Assembly: GCF_004359215.1 (NCBI RefSeq)
Contig: NC_090625.1
Coordinates: forward strand, 2,222,177 to 2,286,176
Direction: 5' to 3'
Length of the DNA: 64,000 bases
Source of the DNA: Bremia lactucae
Taxonomy: Eukaryota; Oomycota; Peronosporomycetes; Peronosporales; Peronosporaceae
Shown: piece by piece, positions 52,532 to 62,973 of the stretch
How the letters are laid out: the number at the start of each line of letters is the position of its first letter
How positions within the stretch are numbered: the stretch's first letter is position 1
The notes under the pieces: model-generated
The model's database searches: none
The model's input: only the letters and a program-made list of their open reading frames with translations
What the model was told of the DNA's origin: nothing
Translations under genes and position numbers: made by a program

Positions 52532-53830
52532 ACCCGCCTTCTTTGCCCCCGACGTTGACTTCGCTTTCGCCATGGCTTCCGCTTCCGCCACCTCTTCTCG
52601 CATCAACAAGTTTGATGGCATGAATTTTCATACGTGAAAGTTTAAGATGCAAATGGTGCTGGAGGAGAGGGGCCTGTGGGAAGTGACAAGCGGGGAGGTG
52701 AAACTCGAGCACCTGACCAGTACGCTGGATCAGACAACTTACAAGCGTAAGTCTCGAAAGGCGCTGGCGATCATCTGTCTCGCGATGGAGGTTCACAGCT
52801 GCCTCTGGTTCGCTCGGCAAGTGGAGCGCACGATGCATGGTCACGGCTGGAGGGACACTTCGAGAAGAAGAGCTTGGCGAATAAGCTCTATCTTCGTCGA
52901 CGCTTCTTTACGGCCAGAATGGATGATGGTGATGATGTGCTACAGCACATTAACAAGTTAAAGACCCTGGCGGAGCAGCTGGATGCAGTAAATGGGAGCT
53001 CCGGTTAGTGAAGACGACTTGGTCATCACGCTCTTGGGAAGCCTCAGTAATTCGTTTGCGTTCCTGATCACGGCACTGGAGTCAAGAGCTGACTCGCTGT
53101 CATGGGAGCTGGTGACGTCTCGACTGTTGCACGAGGACATGAAACGCAAGGAACAAGGTGGCGGCATCGAGAGAGCCGCGCACGGTCAAGGTCAAGCGTT
53201 TATGTCGAACGATCAAGGAAAGCGCAAGGGAGTACGACAAGCGCCTGTCAAGACGAGCAGTGCATGTCATTATTGTGGTGAGCAGGGACATTGGATTGCG
53301 AAGTGTCCAGTACGACTCCGCGAGAATACGCAGCGACAGAGGTCGCAAACAGCAAATATCGCGCAAGTAGAAGACGACTCGGGCGATTTTCTGTTCTCGG
53401 TTGGTGGTGATGCAAGTGCTACCAAGTCAGAATGTGTGTGGTTGGTTGACTCAGGAGCAACGCAACACATGACGTACTCGAAAGAGTACATGAAGAATTA
53501 CAAGACTATTTCTCCAATAGATGTGCATCTCGCTGACGACGGTGTGGTCCAAGCGGTGGGAATGGGCGACATAGTGATGTCTATGAAAACTCCGCGTGGG
53601 ACTAAGAAAGGTATGCTTACTGGCGTATGGCATATTCCCAAGCTTTCGCGAAATTTGTTTTCGGTTGGCCGCTTTACAAAGGATGTTGGGCCAGTTACGT
53701 TTGAGCGCGATGGTTGTTTTGCGGAAACAAAAGATCTTCGCTGAAAGCTTGGAGCGCGTGAAGGCAAAGGGTTGTTCAAGCTTTGCATGACGCCTATTCT
53801 GATGGATGAGGCAAATATAACAAGAAACCA
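52521..53830 (+). pseudogene. Copia E2 gag and protease, broken
   Basis: The frame from 52521 meets TGA at about 52636 (Trp in the family) and shifts near 52786. It shifts again near 52988 where AAAT is inserted. From 52992 an open frame holds gag end, knuckle CHYCGEQGHWIAKC and protease VDSGATQHMTYSKEY, then TGA at 53742 (Trp in the family). A deletion of about 0.9-1 kb next removes the pre-integrase region and the catalytic integrase core. Confidence 0.9.
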
Positions 53831-55975
53831 TTGCTGACTAACCTGAAGGTGTTTGGTTGTCACGCGTATGTTATGGTGCCAAAGGAAAAGCGTGCCAAAT
53901 TCGATTCTCGGTCAGTACGCTGCCGGTTTCTTGGATATTCGGATCATGAGAAAGCGTATCGATTCGAGGAGCTGGACAGTTGCCGCATACTGGTAAGTCG
54001 CGACGCTCAGTTCATGGAAGATGTTTTCGACAGTGGAAGACGCAACTACCTTCAGCAGGACGTAGTCATCGAAGACGAAGAGGCGACGGATGATGAATCG
54101 CCGCAGGAACAAGAGGAAGACACTGCGCAAGATGCGGACATGGAGTCCAGCAGTAAGAGACACCAACGGACACAGTCGTTGGAGAAAGCAACAGACACTC
54201 CAAACGCCAAGCGGTCTGCGTATTACAATAGACGTCAAGGTCTTGATGAGATGTCAGCAGCAGCTCAAGATGCAACACATCACGAAGCTGCATACGTCAT
54301 GGATTCAGTGGGAGATATGCCGACTACGTTTAAGTCGGCTATGGAATTCAGTGACGCAGTGAAATGGAAGGAAGCGTGCGATTCGGAGTATGACTCGCTC
54401 CAGAAAAATGATACATGGAACATTGTACCGTTGCCAAAGGGACGCAAGGCTATCGGCTGCAGATGGGTGTTGCGTGTCAAGGAGACTCAAGATGGCGAAA
54501 TTGAGCGGTATAAGGCACGTCTAGTGGCTAAGGGGTTCTCACAGAAGTATGGAGTCGATTACGAAGAAACGTATGCGCCGGTGGCCAAGTTTACGTCGAT
54601 TCGAATTGTTCTGAGTTTGGCTGCCAAGTATGCGCTGAAGTTGCATCAGATGGATGTCAAGACAGTGTTCCTAAATGGTGGATTAGATGAAGATATCTAC
54701 ATGGCGCAGCCAGATGGATATGTCGATGCTGGTCGTCCAGATCACGTGTGCAAGCTAAAGAAGTCACTATACGGGTTGAAGCAATCACCCCGTATGTGGA
54801 ATCAGACCATCGATGACTTCATGATCAAGATGGGTTTCATCAAGTGTGAATCAGATCACTGCGTGTACGTTAAGCGAGATGACAGTGACATGGTCTTCGT
54901 TGTTTTGTATGTTGACGATCTGATCATCGCAAGTAGCAACGACGAGTTTCTCACGTCAACAAAGCGTGCGTTGAGCGACCGATTCGAGATGACGGATCTC
55001 GGCGAGCTGAAGTATTTTCTTGGTGTGGAAATCAAGAGCGATCATGCGGCTGGCCATGTGACGATGCGGCAAACCAAGTTTCTTAAGTCTGTTTTAACCA
55101 AGTTTGGGATGCATGACAGCAAGCCCGTGAAGACACCTCAAGATCCTGGACTTAGACTGACCAAGAACATGTGTGAAGGCGGCTGCAATCATGAAGAAAC
55201 AATGAAGAACGTACCCTACCGGAGTGCCATTGGAGGTATCATGTACTTGATGGTTGCGACTCGTCCGGACCTTGCTGTGGCAGTGGGAGCATTGAGTCAA
55301 TTTGCGGCTGATCCCTGTCCAATACATTGGCAGGGTATCAAGCGTGTGTTGCGGTATCTTCAAGCAACACCGACGCATGGACTTAATTTCTCACGTGATG
55401 GTATTGCTACACTGCAAGGATACTCAGACGCAGATTGGGCTGGTGATGTGGAGACGCGACGTAGTACAAGCGGATACGCTTTCTTGATGAATAACGGGTG
55501 TATTAGCCGGAGGAGCAAGAAGCAGCGAACGGTGGCGTTGTCATCGACGGAGGCAGAGTACATGGCGCTGACGGAAGCAGTACAAGAAACAATTTGGCTC
55601 AAGACATTTCTATGCGAGCTTGGTGAGATGAAGAGCAACGAAGCTGTCAAGGTGTACGAAGACAATCAAGGTGCGATTGCGTTGGCCAAGAATCCGGAGT
55701 TTCACAAGAGAACCAAACACATCGGCATACGCTATCACTTCGTGCGGGAAAGAGTTGAAGACGGCCAAGTGGTGCTGCAATACTGCTCGACAAAGGAAAT
55801 GAAAGCAGACATGATGACCAAGCCGATTCCTGCTGTACAGTTTGAACACCTTCGACGCATGCTGGGAGTGTTAGCAACAAGTGTCGAGTCGAGTGGGAGT
55901 GTTGGCGAGGAAGCGGCTCGACCTGACCAAGAGACTACCAGTATGTACCAGTATATACCGGTAATGACGTCATAG
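53831..55975 (+). CDS. Copia E2 RT-RNase H, open frame of 714 codons
   Basis: It begins at the integrase tail ([32 protein letters not shown]), passes a Glu/Asp-rich linker and enters RT at about residue 180 ([19 protein letters not shown]). RT keeps [58 protein letters not shown] and the catalytic YVDDLIIAS (about residues 359-367). RNase H keeps YSDADWAGDVETRRSTSGY, VALSSTEAEYMAL, YEDNQGAIALA and KRTKHIGIRYHFVRE. The stop lies inside the 3' LTR. Expression would need its own start, because upstream gag is broken. It may be a source of RT in trans, which is inference. Confidence 0.85.
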   Translation: MLTNLKVFGCHAYVMVPKEKRAKFDSRSVRCRFLGYSDHEKAYRFEELDSCRILVSRDAQFMEDVFDSGRRNYLQQDVVIEDEEATDDESPQEQEEDTAQDADMESSSKRHQRTQSLEKATDTPNAKRSAYYNRRQGLDEMSAAAQDATHHEAAYVMDSVGDMPTTFKSAMEFSDAVKWKEACDSEYDSLQKNDTWNIVPLPKGRKAIGCRWVLRVKETQDGEIERYKARLVAKGFSQKYGVDYEETYAPVAKFTSIRIVLSLAAKYALKLHQMDVKTVFLNGGLDEDIYMAQPDGYVDAGRPDHVCKLKKSLYGLKQSPRMWNQTIDDFMIKMGFIKCESDHCVYVKRDDSDMVFVVLYVDDLIIASSNDEFLTSTKRALSDRFEMTDLGELKYFLGVEIKSDHAAGHVTMRQTKFLKSVLTKFGMHDSKPVKTPQDPGLRLTKNMCEGGCNHEETMKNVPYRSAIGGIMYLMVATRPDLAVAVGALSQFAADPCPIHWQGIKRVLRYLQATPTHGLNFSRDGIATLQGYSDADWAGDVETRRSTSGYAFLMNNGCISRRSKKQRTVALSSTEAEYMALTEAVQETIWLKTFLCELGEMKSNEAVKVYEDNQGAIALAKNPEFHKRTKHIGIRYHFVRERVEDGQVVLQYCSTKEMKADMMTKPIPAVQFEHLRRMLGVLATSVESSGSVGEEAARPDQETTSMYQYIPVMTS

Positions 55976-56178
55976 TGTGACATCAGTAGATGACGTCAGT
56001 AAATGACGTCATAGGGTGACGTCAGTAGATGACGTCACAAACTTCTAGAAGGTTCTATGAACTATGATTGGCTAGAAGTAATGATTGGCTTAGAGGTAGC
56101 AATAGGTTTGCGAACTAAGGACCTTAAATATATTTACTTTGCATTTTGCTAAACTTCGCTCACTTGACCGTTTCAAAA
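55900..56178 (+). repeat. 3' LTR of Copia E2 with six-unit CRE array
   Basis: TGACGTCA-type motifs lie at 55965, 55978 (TGACATCA), 55991, 56004, 56017 and 56030, exactly 13 bases apart. The heat-shock triplets follow at 56043-56055. The end is CCGTTTCAAAA, then TATGT and B5 sequence. Confidence 0.9.
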
Positions 56179-56607
56179 TATGTGTTTTAGGACACCATCA
56201 CCTTCTTCCATCATTGTTGTGAAGAAACGTCGACGAAGAAAGAGCTTGTTTGCGAGGATCCTCTTCTCGAAGTGTCCTTCTAGTCTTGACCAGGCATAAT
56301 GCGCACCACTTGACGATCGGACCAGCGGCAGCTGCGAGTCTTCCATCGCGAGACAGATTATCGCCAACGCCTTACGAGCCTTCCTCTTAAAGGTCGCCTG
56401 ATCCAACGCATTCGTGCAGTGCGTCAGCTTTATCTATCCACTTCCCGCAAGTGCCTCTCCGCCAGCTCCATCTGTATCATGAACTTCCACATGTAAAAGT
56501 TGGTGCCGCCAAATTTGTTGATACGACTTGGCGTAGAGGCGTCCATGATAACGAAGGCAGTGTCTGGGGTGTGGAAGGCAGCGAAGGCGGGGCTTGGGCT
56601 CATAATC
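56179..56607 (-). pseudogene. Copia B copy B5: gag N-terminal part
   Basis: ORF 56406-56173 has KRKARKALAIICLAMEDSQL and RILANKLFLRRRFFTTMMEE. The leader frame from the primer site stops early, as in B4. It continues at 52276 across the E2 insertion. Confidence 0.85.
56593..56607 (-). other. Primer-binding site of Copia B5, one change
   Basis: On the minus strand GATTATGAGCCCAAG; the second base is A where all other copies have G. The ATG is kept. Confidence 0.75.
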
Positions 56608-56922
56608 TGTTGTATTAGGTCAAGTGTGCACTAGATGGCAAAATGTAAAGTAAATATAGTTAAGGTCCTTAGTTCGCAAACCGTTTGCTATCTCCAAGCC
56701 TACTAGATAGTCTACTGGATTTACTTACCGCTACATTCCTTCTAGCACGTGGAGACGCCATCTTGAATATGATCATTTGCCCATCTGAAAGTAGATCATC
56801 GAACGCTTTGCGAAACCATCTGTTGTGCTGTCGCATGTTGATGATCGCTGTCGCGCGATGTCGATGATCAATTGGTACATACCGGTTAGTGTTGCGCACT
56901 TCGAGGCGCATCCTTATCAACA
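56608..56922 (-). repeat. Copia B LTR shared by B6 and B5
   Basis: 315 bp, TGTTGATAAGG to TACAACA on the minus strand. It is the 3' LTR of B6 and the 5' LTR of B5. Confidence 0.9.
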
Positions 56923-58272
56923 GCAACTTGAGCGCAACTTAGCCGCTCGATGTGTTTATCTGCATTACTTTTACTCGACTCGACGGCGGCGACACCCTCT
57001 ATCCCAAGCTTGGTGCGCAGATACTTGAATTGTGCGGCGGCCAGCATATCTTGCGTCGAAGAGTAATCGAGATTTTACTTGACCGTCTTAACCTTTTCTT
57101 GCACACAGTGGTGACGGATGTCGATATGTTTTGTGCGCTTGCGAAACTCCAAATTCATGGCCAATAGGATCGAGCCTCGAGTGTCCTCGAATATCTTGAC
57201 TGATTCATCCATAGTCATCACACTAAGTTTACAGAGAAACTTTAAGCTAAACTGTTTTTTTCGTGGCCTCTGATAGCGCCATGTATTCAGCTTCCGTTGA
57301 AGAGAGCGCTACAGTCCTTTGCTTCTTCTTCGCCAACTGTTGCATCCGCTATTCATCGTATAGACATAGCACTTGTGCCAGTCTGCATCGGAATAATCAA
57401 GTAAACTTGTTGAACCGCTTTGCGAAAACTCAAGTCCGTTCGTTGGCGTCGCATTGAGGTATCGCAGTACACGCTTGAGAGCTTGCCAATGTGTTGGACA
57501 TGGGTCAGCGGCAAACTGGCTTAAAACTTCTACAGCAGCACTAAGGTCCGGACGCGTAGCAACCATCAAGTACATAATGCCACCAGCACAACTTCGGTAC
57601 GGCACATTTTTCATCGTATCTTCATGCTTGCAACCACCCTCACACGTGTTCTTCGTCAACTTAAGATCTGAAACTTGAGGCGTCTTCACAGGCTGCTATC
57701 TTGCATGCCGATCTTGTTCAACACTGACTAAAAAACTTAGTCTGCCGAATAGTGACTTGACCGGATACTCGATCTTGTCCAATTTCCATGCCGAAAAATA
57801 CTTAAGTTCACCAAGATCAGTCATCTCAATCGATCGCTCAGTGCACGCTCCGTTGATACTAACAGCGAGTCTTCACTGCTTGCGATGATAAGATCGTTTA
57901 CGTAAAACACGACAATAATCATGTCACCGTTTGTGCGCTTGATGTAGACGCAGTGATCGGACTCACATTTGTTGAAATTCATCTTGATCAAGAATTGTCG
58001 ATGGTGTGTTTTCATATGCGTGGCGACTGTTTAAGACCATAAAGCGACCGCTTGAGCCTGCACACATGGTCCGGTTTGTCCACGCTGACAAATCCTTCGG
58101 GTTACTGCATGTATATTTCTTCATCCAGAATCCCGTTAAGAAATGCAGTCGTCACGTCTATTTAGTGCAGCATCAAACCGTACTTGGCAGCCAGACTCAG
58201 CACAACACGTATCGAAGTTAACTTCGCCACTGGCGCAAACGTCTCCTCGTAGTCGACTCCATACTTTTGCGA
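56923..58272 (-). pseudogene. Copia B copy B6: RT 3' part and RNase H
   Basis: RT piece 58015-57821 has YVND and the shared TAA/TGA stops. RNase H pieces lie at 57689-57309. It ends at a gap inside RT. It is nearly identical to B10 (39846-41190), including the shortened tail lacking the stretch around 24045-24070 of B1. Confidence 0.85.
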
Positions 58273-58700
58273 NNNNNNNNNNNNNNNNNNNNNNNNNNNN
58301 NNNNNNNNNNNNNNNNNNNNNNNNNNNNNNNNNNNNNNNNNNNNNNNNNNNNNNNNNNNNNNNNNNNNNNNNNNNNNNNNNNNNNNNNNNNNNNNNNNNN
58401 NNNNNNNNNNNNNNNNNNNNNNNNNNNNNNNNNNNNNNNNNNNNNNNNNNNNNNNNNNNNNNNNNNNNNNNNNNNNNNNNNNNNNNNNNNNNNNNNNNNN
58501 NNNNNNNNNNNNNNNNNNNNNNNNNNNNNNNNNNNNNNNNNNNNNNNNNNNNNNNNNNNNNNNNNNNNNNNNNNNNNNNNNNNNNNNNNNNNNNNNNNNN
58601 NNNNNNNNNNNNNNNNNNNNNNNNNNNNNNNNNNNNNNNNNNNNNNNNNNNNNNNNNNNNNNNNNNNNNNNNNNNNNNNNNNNNNNNNNNNNNNNNNNNN
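58273..58700. other. Assembly gap, 428 N
   Basis: The sequence left of the gap (57636-58272) and that right of the inserted LTR (58976-59612) are the same part of family B. The gap may therefore join overlapping contig ends or two alleles. Confidence 0.95.
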
Positions 58701-58975
58701 TTGTTAATCTATCTTTGTAAATGTTGTCTTAACTATAAACTAATACTAAACATGTAAATGAATTCTTATCTATCTTATCTCGTAACTCTCTTTGATTACT
58801 TCTACAGCTGATTAGTCTGCGGAATAAATAGACATAATGGTCTATACCTATTTATGGATAAGAATTCAGGAAATTACTATTTAAAGTAATTTCCTCCAAA
58901 TATTATCTACCTTTTGGATAATATTAATTAACAATCTTTTATTGTTAATTTCATGTAACGATACACCCCGTTACA
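58701..58975 (+). repeat. Gypsy-type LTR inserted in Copia B7
   Basis: Its end is the same as that of the LTR at 1-136, finishing CACCCCGTTACA. A GAATAAATAGAC poly(A)-like signal lies about 150 bases before the end. B7 coding sequence resumes at 58976 with ACCCTCACACATG. The left end is lost in the gap, so solo LTR versus full element and the target duplication cannot be judged. Confidence 0.7.
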
Positions 58976-61900
58976 ACCCTCACACATGTTCTTCGTCAAC
59001 TTAAGATCTGAAACTTGAGGCGTCTTCACAGGCTGCTATCTTGCATGCCGATCTTGTTCAACACTGACTAAAAAAACTTAGTCTGCCGAATAGTGACTTG
59101 ACCGGATACTCGATCTTGTCCAATTTCCATGCCGAAAAATACTTAAGTTCACCAAGATCAGTCATCTCAATCGATCGCTCAGTGCACGCTCCGTTGATAC
59201 TAACAGCGAGTCTTCACTGCTTGCGATGATAAGATCGTTTACGTAAAACACGACAATAATCATGTCACCGTTTGTGCGCTTGATGTAGACGCAGTGATCG
59301 GACTCACATTTGTTAAAATTCATCTTGATCAAGAATTGTCGATGGTGTGTTTTCATATGCGTGGCGACTGTTTAAGACCATAAAGCGACCGCTTGAGCCT
59401 GCACACATGGTCCGGTTTGTCCACGCTGACAAATCCTTCGGGTTACTGCATGTATATTTCTTCATCCAGAATCCCGTTAAGAAATGCAGTCGTCACGTCT
59501 ATTTAGTGCAGCATCAAACCGTACTTGGCAGCCAGACACAGCACAACACGTATCGAAGTTAACTTCGCCACTGGCGCAAACGTCTCCTCGTAGTCGACTC
59601 CATACTTTTGCGAAAATCCTTTGGCCACGAGCCGCGCCTTGTAACGCTCGATAATTCCATCTTGATTTACTTTCACTCGAAACACTCATCTGCATTCATT
59701 TGCTTTGCGTCCCAAAGGCAGAGGCATAACTTCCCATGTCTTGTTCTTGTAAACCGACTCTAACGCGGAGTCGCACGCGGCTTTTCACTCTTTCTCGTTG
59801 CTGGATTCCATCGCCGACTTGAATGTTGTCGGCATTTCTCCCACTGAATACACGACGTTGGCTGGTTCATATATCTTCTCATTGTTCAGAACTGTAGCAG
59901 ACGCTGACATTTCTTCAAGTGTCGACCGTCGATAGTCAGCCACATGTCGCTTGGGACGCGGAATTACAGCGACCTTTTTCAGCGACTCAGTACGAGTATG
60001 CCATTTACGACCCAAGTCAAATTCTGGGTGCGCGTCTTAAGCTTCATTCGGCTCCTCTTCAGATACCGTCGCGACTCATCAGAATTCGACCACTTGACAG
60101 GTCTTCAAAAATATACGTTTTCTGGTGCTCTGAATAGCCCAAAAATCGGCACAATACGGCTTTTGCGTCCAGCTTCGATCGCTTTCTTTCGGAATGTGGA
60201 CGTACGCGTGACAGCCAAAAACCTTAAGGTTTGCCAATAACGGTTTCTTTGTCGTTTAAATCTCGACTGGTGACTTTCCGTCGTCGATAGAACGCGAAAG
60301 ACACCGATTACGAAGAAACACTGCCGTCATTACAGCTTCACCCAATAGTGCTTAGCGAGGCCGCCGTGTTCCAGCATGGATATAGGGCATTCCACTAGCG
60401 TCCGGTTCATACGCTCAGCAACTCCATTTAATTGTGGCGTGTAAGGCGGCGTATACTTGAAAACAATTCCTTGATCCGAGCAAAACTTAGACATTTTCTC
60501 AAACGCATACCCGCCACCATTGTCACGACGAAGAGATTTTATGCGTTTGCCGGTCTGCTTTTCCGCGAACGCAACAAAATTGGCGAACTTGTCCATGACT
60601 TCTGACTTGCTCTTCATCAAGTAAATGACACAGTGCCGGGACTTGCCATCGGTGAAAGTCACGAAATAGCGCTTGCCGCTAAAAGATGAAGTCTGCATAG
60701 GGCCACATACATCACTGTGTATGACATTTAAAAACTCACGTGCCCGCTCCGTCGATGTCGATTGGAAACGTACGCGGGTTTGCTTTCCAAGCGCACAGCT
60801 ATCACAAATCCGCACTTGTTTAAAGACGCAATGTCAATTCCAATAGTGAGATTCTTCTTGACGATGGCACTAAGCCCGTCATGATCGATATGTCCTAGGC
60901 GAAGGTGCCACAAGTACGAGATGATATCTTCATTGTGAGCCAAAGGCTTGACAACATTTGCTTAATCTTGAAAAACTGGAGTCATGTGAAAAATTATTTT
61001 CCTTCGCGTACACCGATCTTCAACTTGGCGCCTTTTGTCTCTGCGAAGCACCCTTCCTTGTCGAATACAACAGGCCCAACGTCCTTGGTAAAACAACCGA
61101 CAAAAAACAAAGTTCGCGATATCTTTGGAATTTGCCAAACGTTCGTAAGCACACCCTTTTTAACCCCCTGCAAAGTCTTCATTGACATGACGATGTCTCC
61201 GCTGGCGATAGCTTGGAAAATATCGTCGTCTGAGAGATGAACGTCGATTGAACCGAAGACATCGTAGTTCCGCATTAATTTCTTGGAACTTGTCATATGC
61301 GCGTCGCCCCCAAGTCGACCAGTCAATCATCATCGGACTTGGCATAATCGCTGCTACCGCCAGTCGAGATAAGATAGTCGCCAGAATCTTCAATCTGTGC
61401 GACGTTTGCACGCTGCAACCGATATCGCTCAGCGTCATTCGGACTCGTGAAGGGCAATCCAAGAACTAGTGTCCTTGTTTGTTGCAATTATGGCACATAC
61501 CAGTCTTCTTCACCAACCGTTCTTTGCGCTTAGCTTCCTTTATCGTGAACGCTTGACCAGTCGCAGCTCCGTCGCCGCCGTATTCCTTGCGTTTCATATC
61601 TTCGTGTAAGGTCGAGACGTCACAAGCTCCCAAGTCAACATATCCGCACGCGATTCCAACGCAGTAATAAGAAACTGCAACGAGTCACTGAGACTCCCGA
61701 GAAGCATGATAACCAAGTCGTCCATGCTCACCGGGGCACCCGCAGCGTCGAGCTGCTCCGCTTGCGTCTTGAGCTTGTTGATGTGTTTTAGGACACCATC
61801 ACCTTCTTCCATCATTGTTGTGAAGAAACATCGACGAAGAAAGAGCTTGTTTGCGAGGATCCTCTTCTCGAAGTATCCTTCTATTCTTGACCAGGCATCA

Positions 61901-62208
61901 TGCGCACCACTTGACGATCGGACCAGCGGCAGCTGCGAGTCTTCCATCGCGAGACAGATTATCGCCAACGCCTTACGAGCCTTCCTCTTAAAGGTCGCCT
62001 GATCCAACGCATTCGTGCAGTGCGTCAGCTTTATCTATCCACTTCCCGCAAGTGCCTCTCCGCCAGCTCCATCTGTATCATGAACTTCCACATGTAAAAG
62101 TTGGTGCCGTCAAATTTGTTGATACGACTTGGCGTAGAGGCGTCCATGATAACGAAGGCAGTGTCTGGGGTGTGGAAGGCAGCGAAGGCGGGGCTTGGGC
62201 TCATAACC
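58976..62208 (-). pseudogene. Copia B copy B7: gag to RT
   Basis: The most complete B copy on the 5' side. Minus-strand order: leader and gag (62193-61594, KRKARKALAIICLAMEDSQL, LKTQAEQLDAAGAPVSMDD), knuckle remnant, protease remnant (61462-61160), pre-integrase (60943-60728), integrase core (60815-60330, HSDVCGPMQTSSF, RRDNGGGYAFEKMSKFC, VAERMNRTLVE), RT pieces (60015-59785, 59685-59503, 59356-59162 with YVND). It is cut by the LTR at 58975. An extra nine-base loss lies near 60990. Confidence 0.85.
62194..62208 (-). other. Primer-binding site of Copia B7
   Basis: GGTTATGAGCCCAAG on the minus strand. The ATG gives MSPSPAFAAFHT. Confidence 0.8.
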
Positions 62209-62523
62209 TGTTGTATTAGGTCAAGTGTGCACTAGATGGCAAAATGTAAAGTAAATATAGTTAAGGTCCTTAGTTCGCAAACCGTTTGCTATCTCCAAGC
62301 CTACGAGATAGTTTACTGGATTTACTTACCGCTACATTCCTTCTAGCACGTGGAGACGCCATCTTGAATATGATCATTTGCCCATCTCAAAGTAGATCAT
62401 CGAACGCTTTGCGAAACCATCTGTTGTGCTGTCGCATGTTGATGATCGCTGTCGCGCGATGTCGATGATCAATTGGTACATACCGGTTAGTGTTGCGCAC
62501 TTCGAGGCGCATCCTTGTCAACA
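62209..62523 (-). repeat. Copia B LTR shared by B8 and B7
   Basis: 315 bp, TGTTGACAAGG to TACAACA on the minus strand. It is the third LTR of identical length and is again flanked by coding sequence on both sides. Confidence 0.9.
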
Positions 62524-62688
62524 GCAACTTGAGCGCAACTTAGCCGCTCGAGGTGTTTATCTGCATTACTTTTACTCGACTCGACGGCGGCGACACCCTC
62601 TATCCCAAGCTTGGTGCGCAGATACTTGAATTGTGCGGCGACAATTGGCATTTTCATTATGTCGGCCAGCATGTCTTGCGTCGAAGAG
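62524..62688 (-). pseudogene. Copia B copy B8: RNase H tail
   Basis: It encodes DMLADIMKMPIVAAQFKYLR and GIEGVAAVESS, then the LTR. It is cut at 62688 by the F3 LTR in CGAAGAG. Confidence 0.8.
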
Positions 62689-62958
62689 TATTGAGGGTTA
62701 TGGGTTTCAGGTAATGTACACAACCCAAACCGGTCCAATCCGAACCGCGGTTAAACATAGCATCTACTTATATTATAGTATAGTTAGATGCAGTATGTAG
62801 AAATGAGTGGTTTCGAGAAGTAAAAGTGTAAGCCCCAATAAATCAATCACTTCCAAATATTCCTTCTCCTTCACAAGTCGTCTTCACCTTTCAAGTGCAG
62901 ACTTCTCTCGTGTTCTTCAAGCCTCCTTCTCTCTTCCAGTGCTCGGTACCCTTTAACA

Positions 62959-62973
62959 GGTTATGAGCCCAAG
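62959..62973 (+). other. Primer-binding site of Copia F3
   Basis: GGTTATGAGCCCAAG. The ATG at 62963 is the gag-pol start. Confidence 0.8.

Larger units (their letters stand above)
52277..56178 (+). mobile_element. Copia element E2, complete but integrase-deleted
   Basis: LTRs of 240 bp (52277-52516) and 279 bp (55900-56178) flank a deleted gag-pol. It is inserted in B5 gag: the left flank ends GATGT and the right flank begins TATGT, and both sides continue as B5. The 39-bp LTR length difference equals three units of a 13-bp repeat. Confidence 0.9.

Noticed and set aside
55965..56037. The regular 13-bp array as a CRISPR-like repeat
   Set aside because: Units are 13 bp without unique spacers, lie in an LTR promoter, and the organism is eukaryotic.
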